64,000 bases of DNA. Origin: Phycisphaerae bacterium. Lineage in GTDB: Bacteria > Chloroflexota > Anaerolineae > 4572-78 > J111. The first letter of the stretch is position 1. Each line of letters starts with the position of its first letter. The DNA lies in NCBI GenBank assembly GCA_028285035.1, contig JANQQF010000087.1, positions 172,492-236,491 on the forward strand. Reading direction: 5' to 3'. A model generated the notes under the pieces. It was not told the DNA's origin, did no database searches, and saw nothing but the letters and a program-made list of their open reading frames with translations. Shown one piece after another: positions 62,955 through 64,000 of the stretch. A program made the translations under genes and the position numbers.

Positions 62955-64000
<1,046 letters not shown>

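Overview
The window looks like a chromosomal segment of a Chloroflexota bacterium, probably from the Anaerolineae/Ardenticatenia side. This is inference from gene content: a UPF0182 giant membrane protein, fused alpha-beta glycyl-tRNA synthetase, a class-E-like sortase, solute-binding lipoproteins with Val/Glu/Lys linkers after the lipobox, a menaquinone methyltransferase, and Asp-Asp-rich GT-C glycosyltransferases. Base composition is visibly below 50% G+C. Lipoprotein and twin-arginine signals, a PBP1A, a LysM/M23 peptidase and a sortase fit a monoderm-type envelope. I see no phage, IS element, CRISPR array or tRNA.

Region 1 (1-9655, all minus strand) is an apparent catabolic locus. It holds a GntR/FCD regulator, three paralogues of the MetE C-terminal (zinc alkyl/methyl-transferase) fold, a complete branched-chain-amino-acid-type ABC importer (binding protein, LivH, LivM, LivG, LivF) and a nitrilase-superfamily protein whose catalytic cysteine is alanine. 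The combination matches no pathway I can name, and it is the best candidate for an undescribed system here.

Region 2 (10008-17830) holds a WYL-type regulator, a VOC protein, an Asp/Glu-type racemase, a UPF0182 membrane protein translationally coupled to an EAD1-like/coiled-coil protein, and a GT-C family membrane glycosyltransferase. Region 3 (17953-22135, minus) is a nickel/cobalt ECF transporter operon (CbiO with an N-terminal membrane domain, CbiQ, CbiM, a NikL-like protein with a His tail, a metal-binding-type lipoprotein). It is read from a strong promoter overlapped by a 38-bp palindrome. Region 4 (22559-31044, minus) is an Opp/Dpp peptide-type ABC operon with two different binding proteins.

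Region 5 (31352-46289) is central carbon and storage metabolism plus housekeeping: glycogen synthase-type GT5, YvcK, GAPDH, Rho with a long C-rich leader, an M23 peptidase, a phosphohexomutase, a GT78/GT81-like glycosyltransferase, glycerate 2-kinase, an orphan sugar-type binding protein and adenine phosphoribosyltransferase. Region 6 (46402-54446, plus) carries MenG/UbiE, a second methyltransferase, PBP1A, SurE, a PH/DUF1648 protein and a sortase. Region 7 (54549-62619, minus) carries GlyRS, RecO, cytidine deaminase, a CNNM/CorC-type CBS protein, a stand-alone GlmU acetyltransferase domain and a phosphohexomutase. The window ends in the 3' part of an rRNA operon (5S and the 3' third of 23S, minus strand).

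Many promoters can be read directly. A recurring feature is an extended -10 element, TGnTANAAT, in front of genes on both strands. Long inverted repeats with T tracts mark most operon ends.
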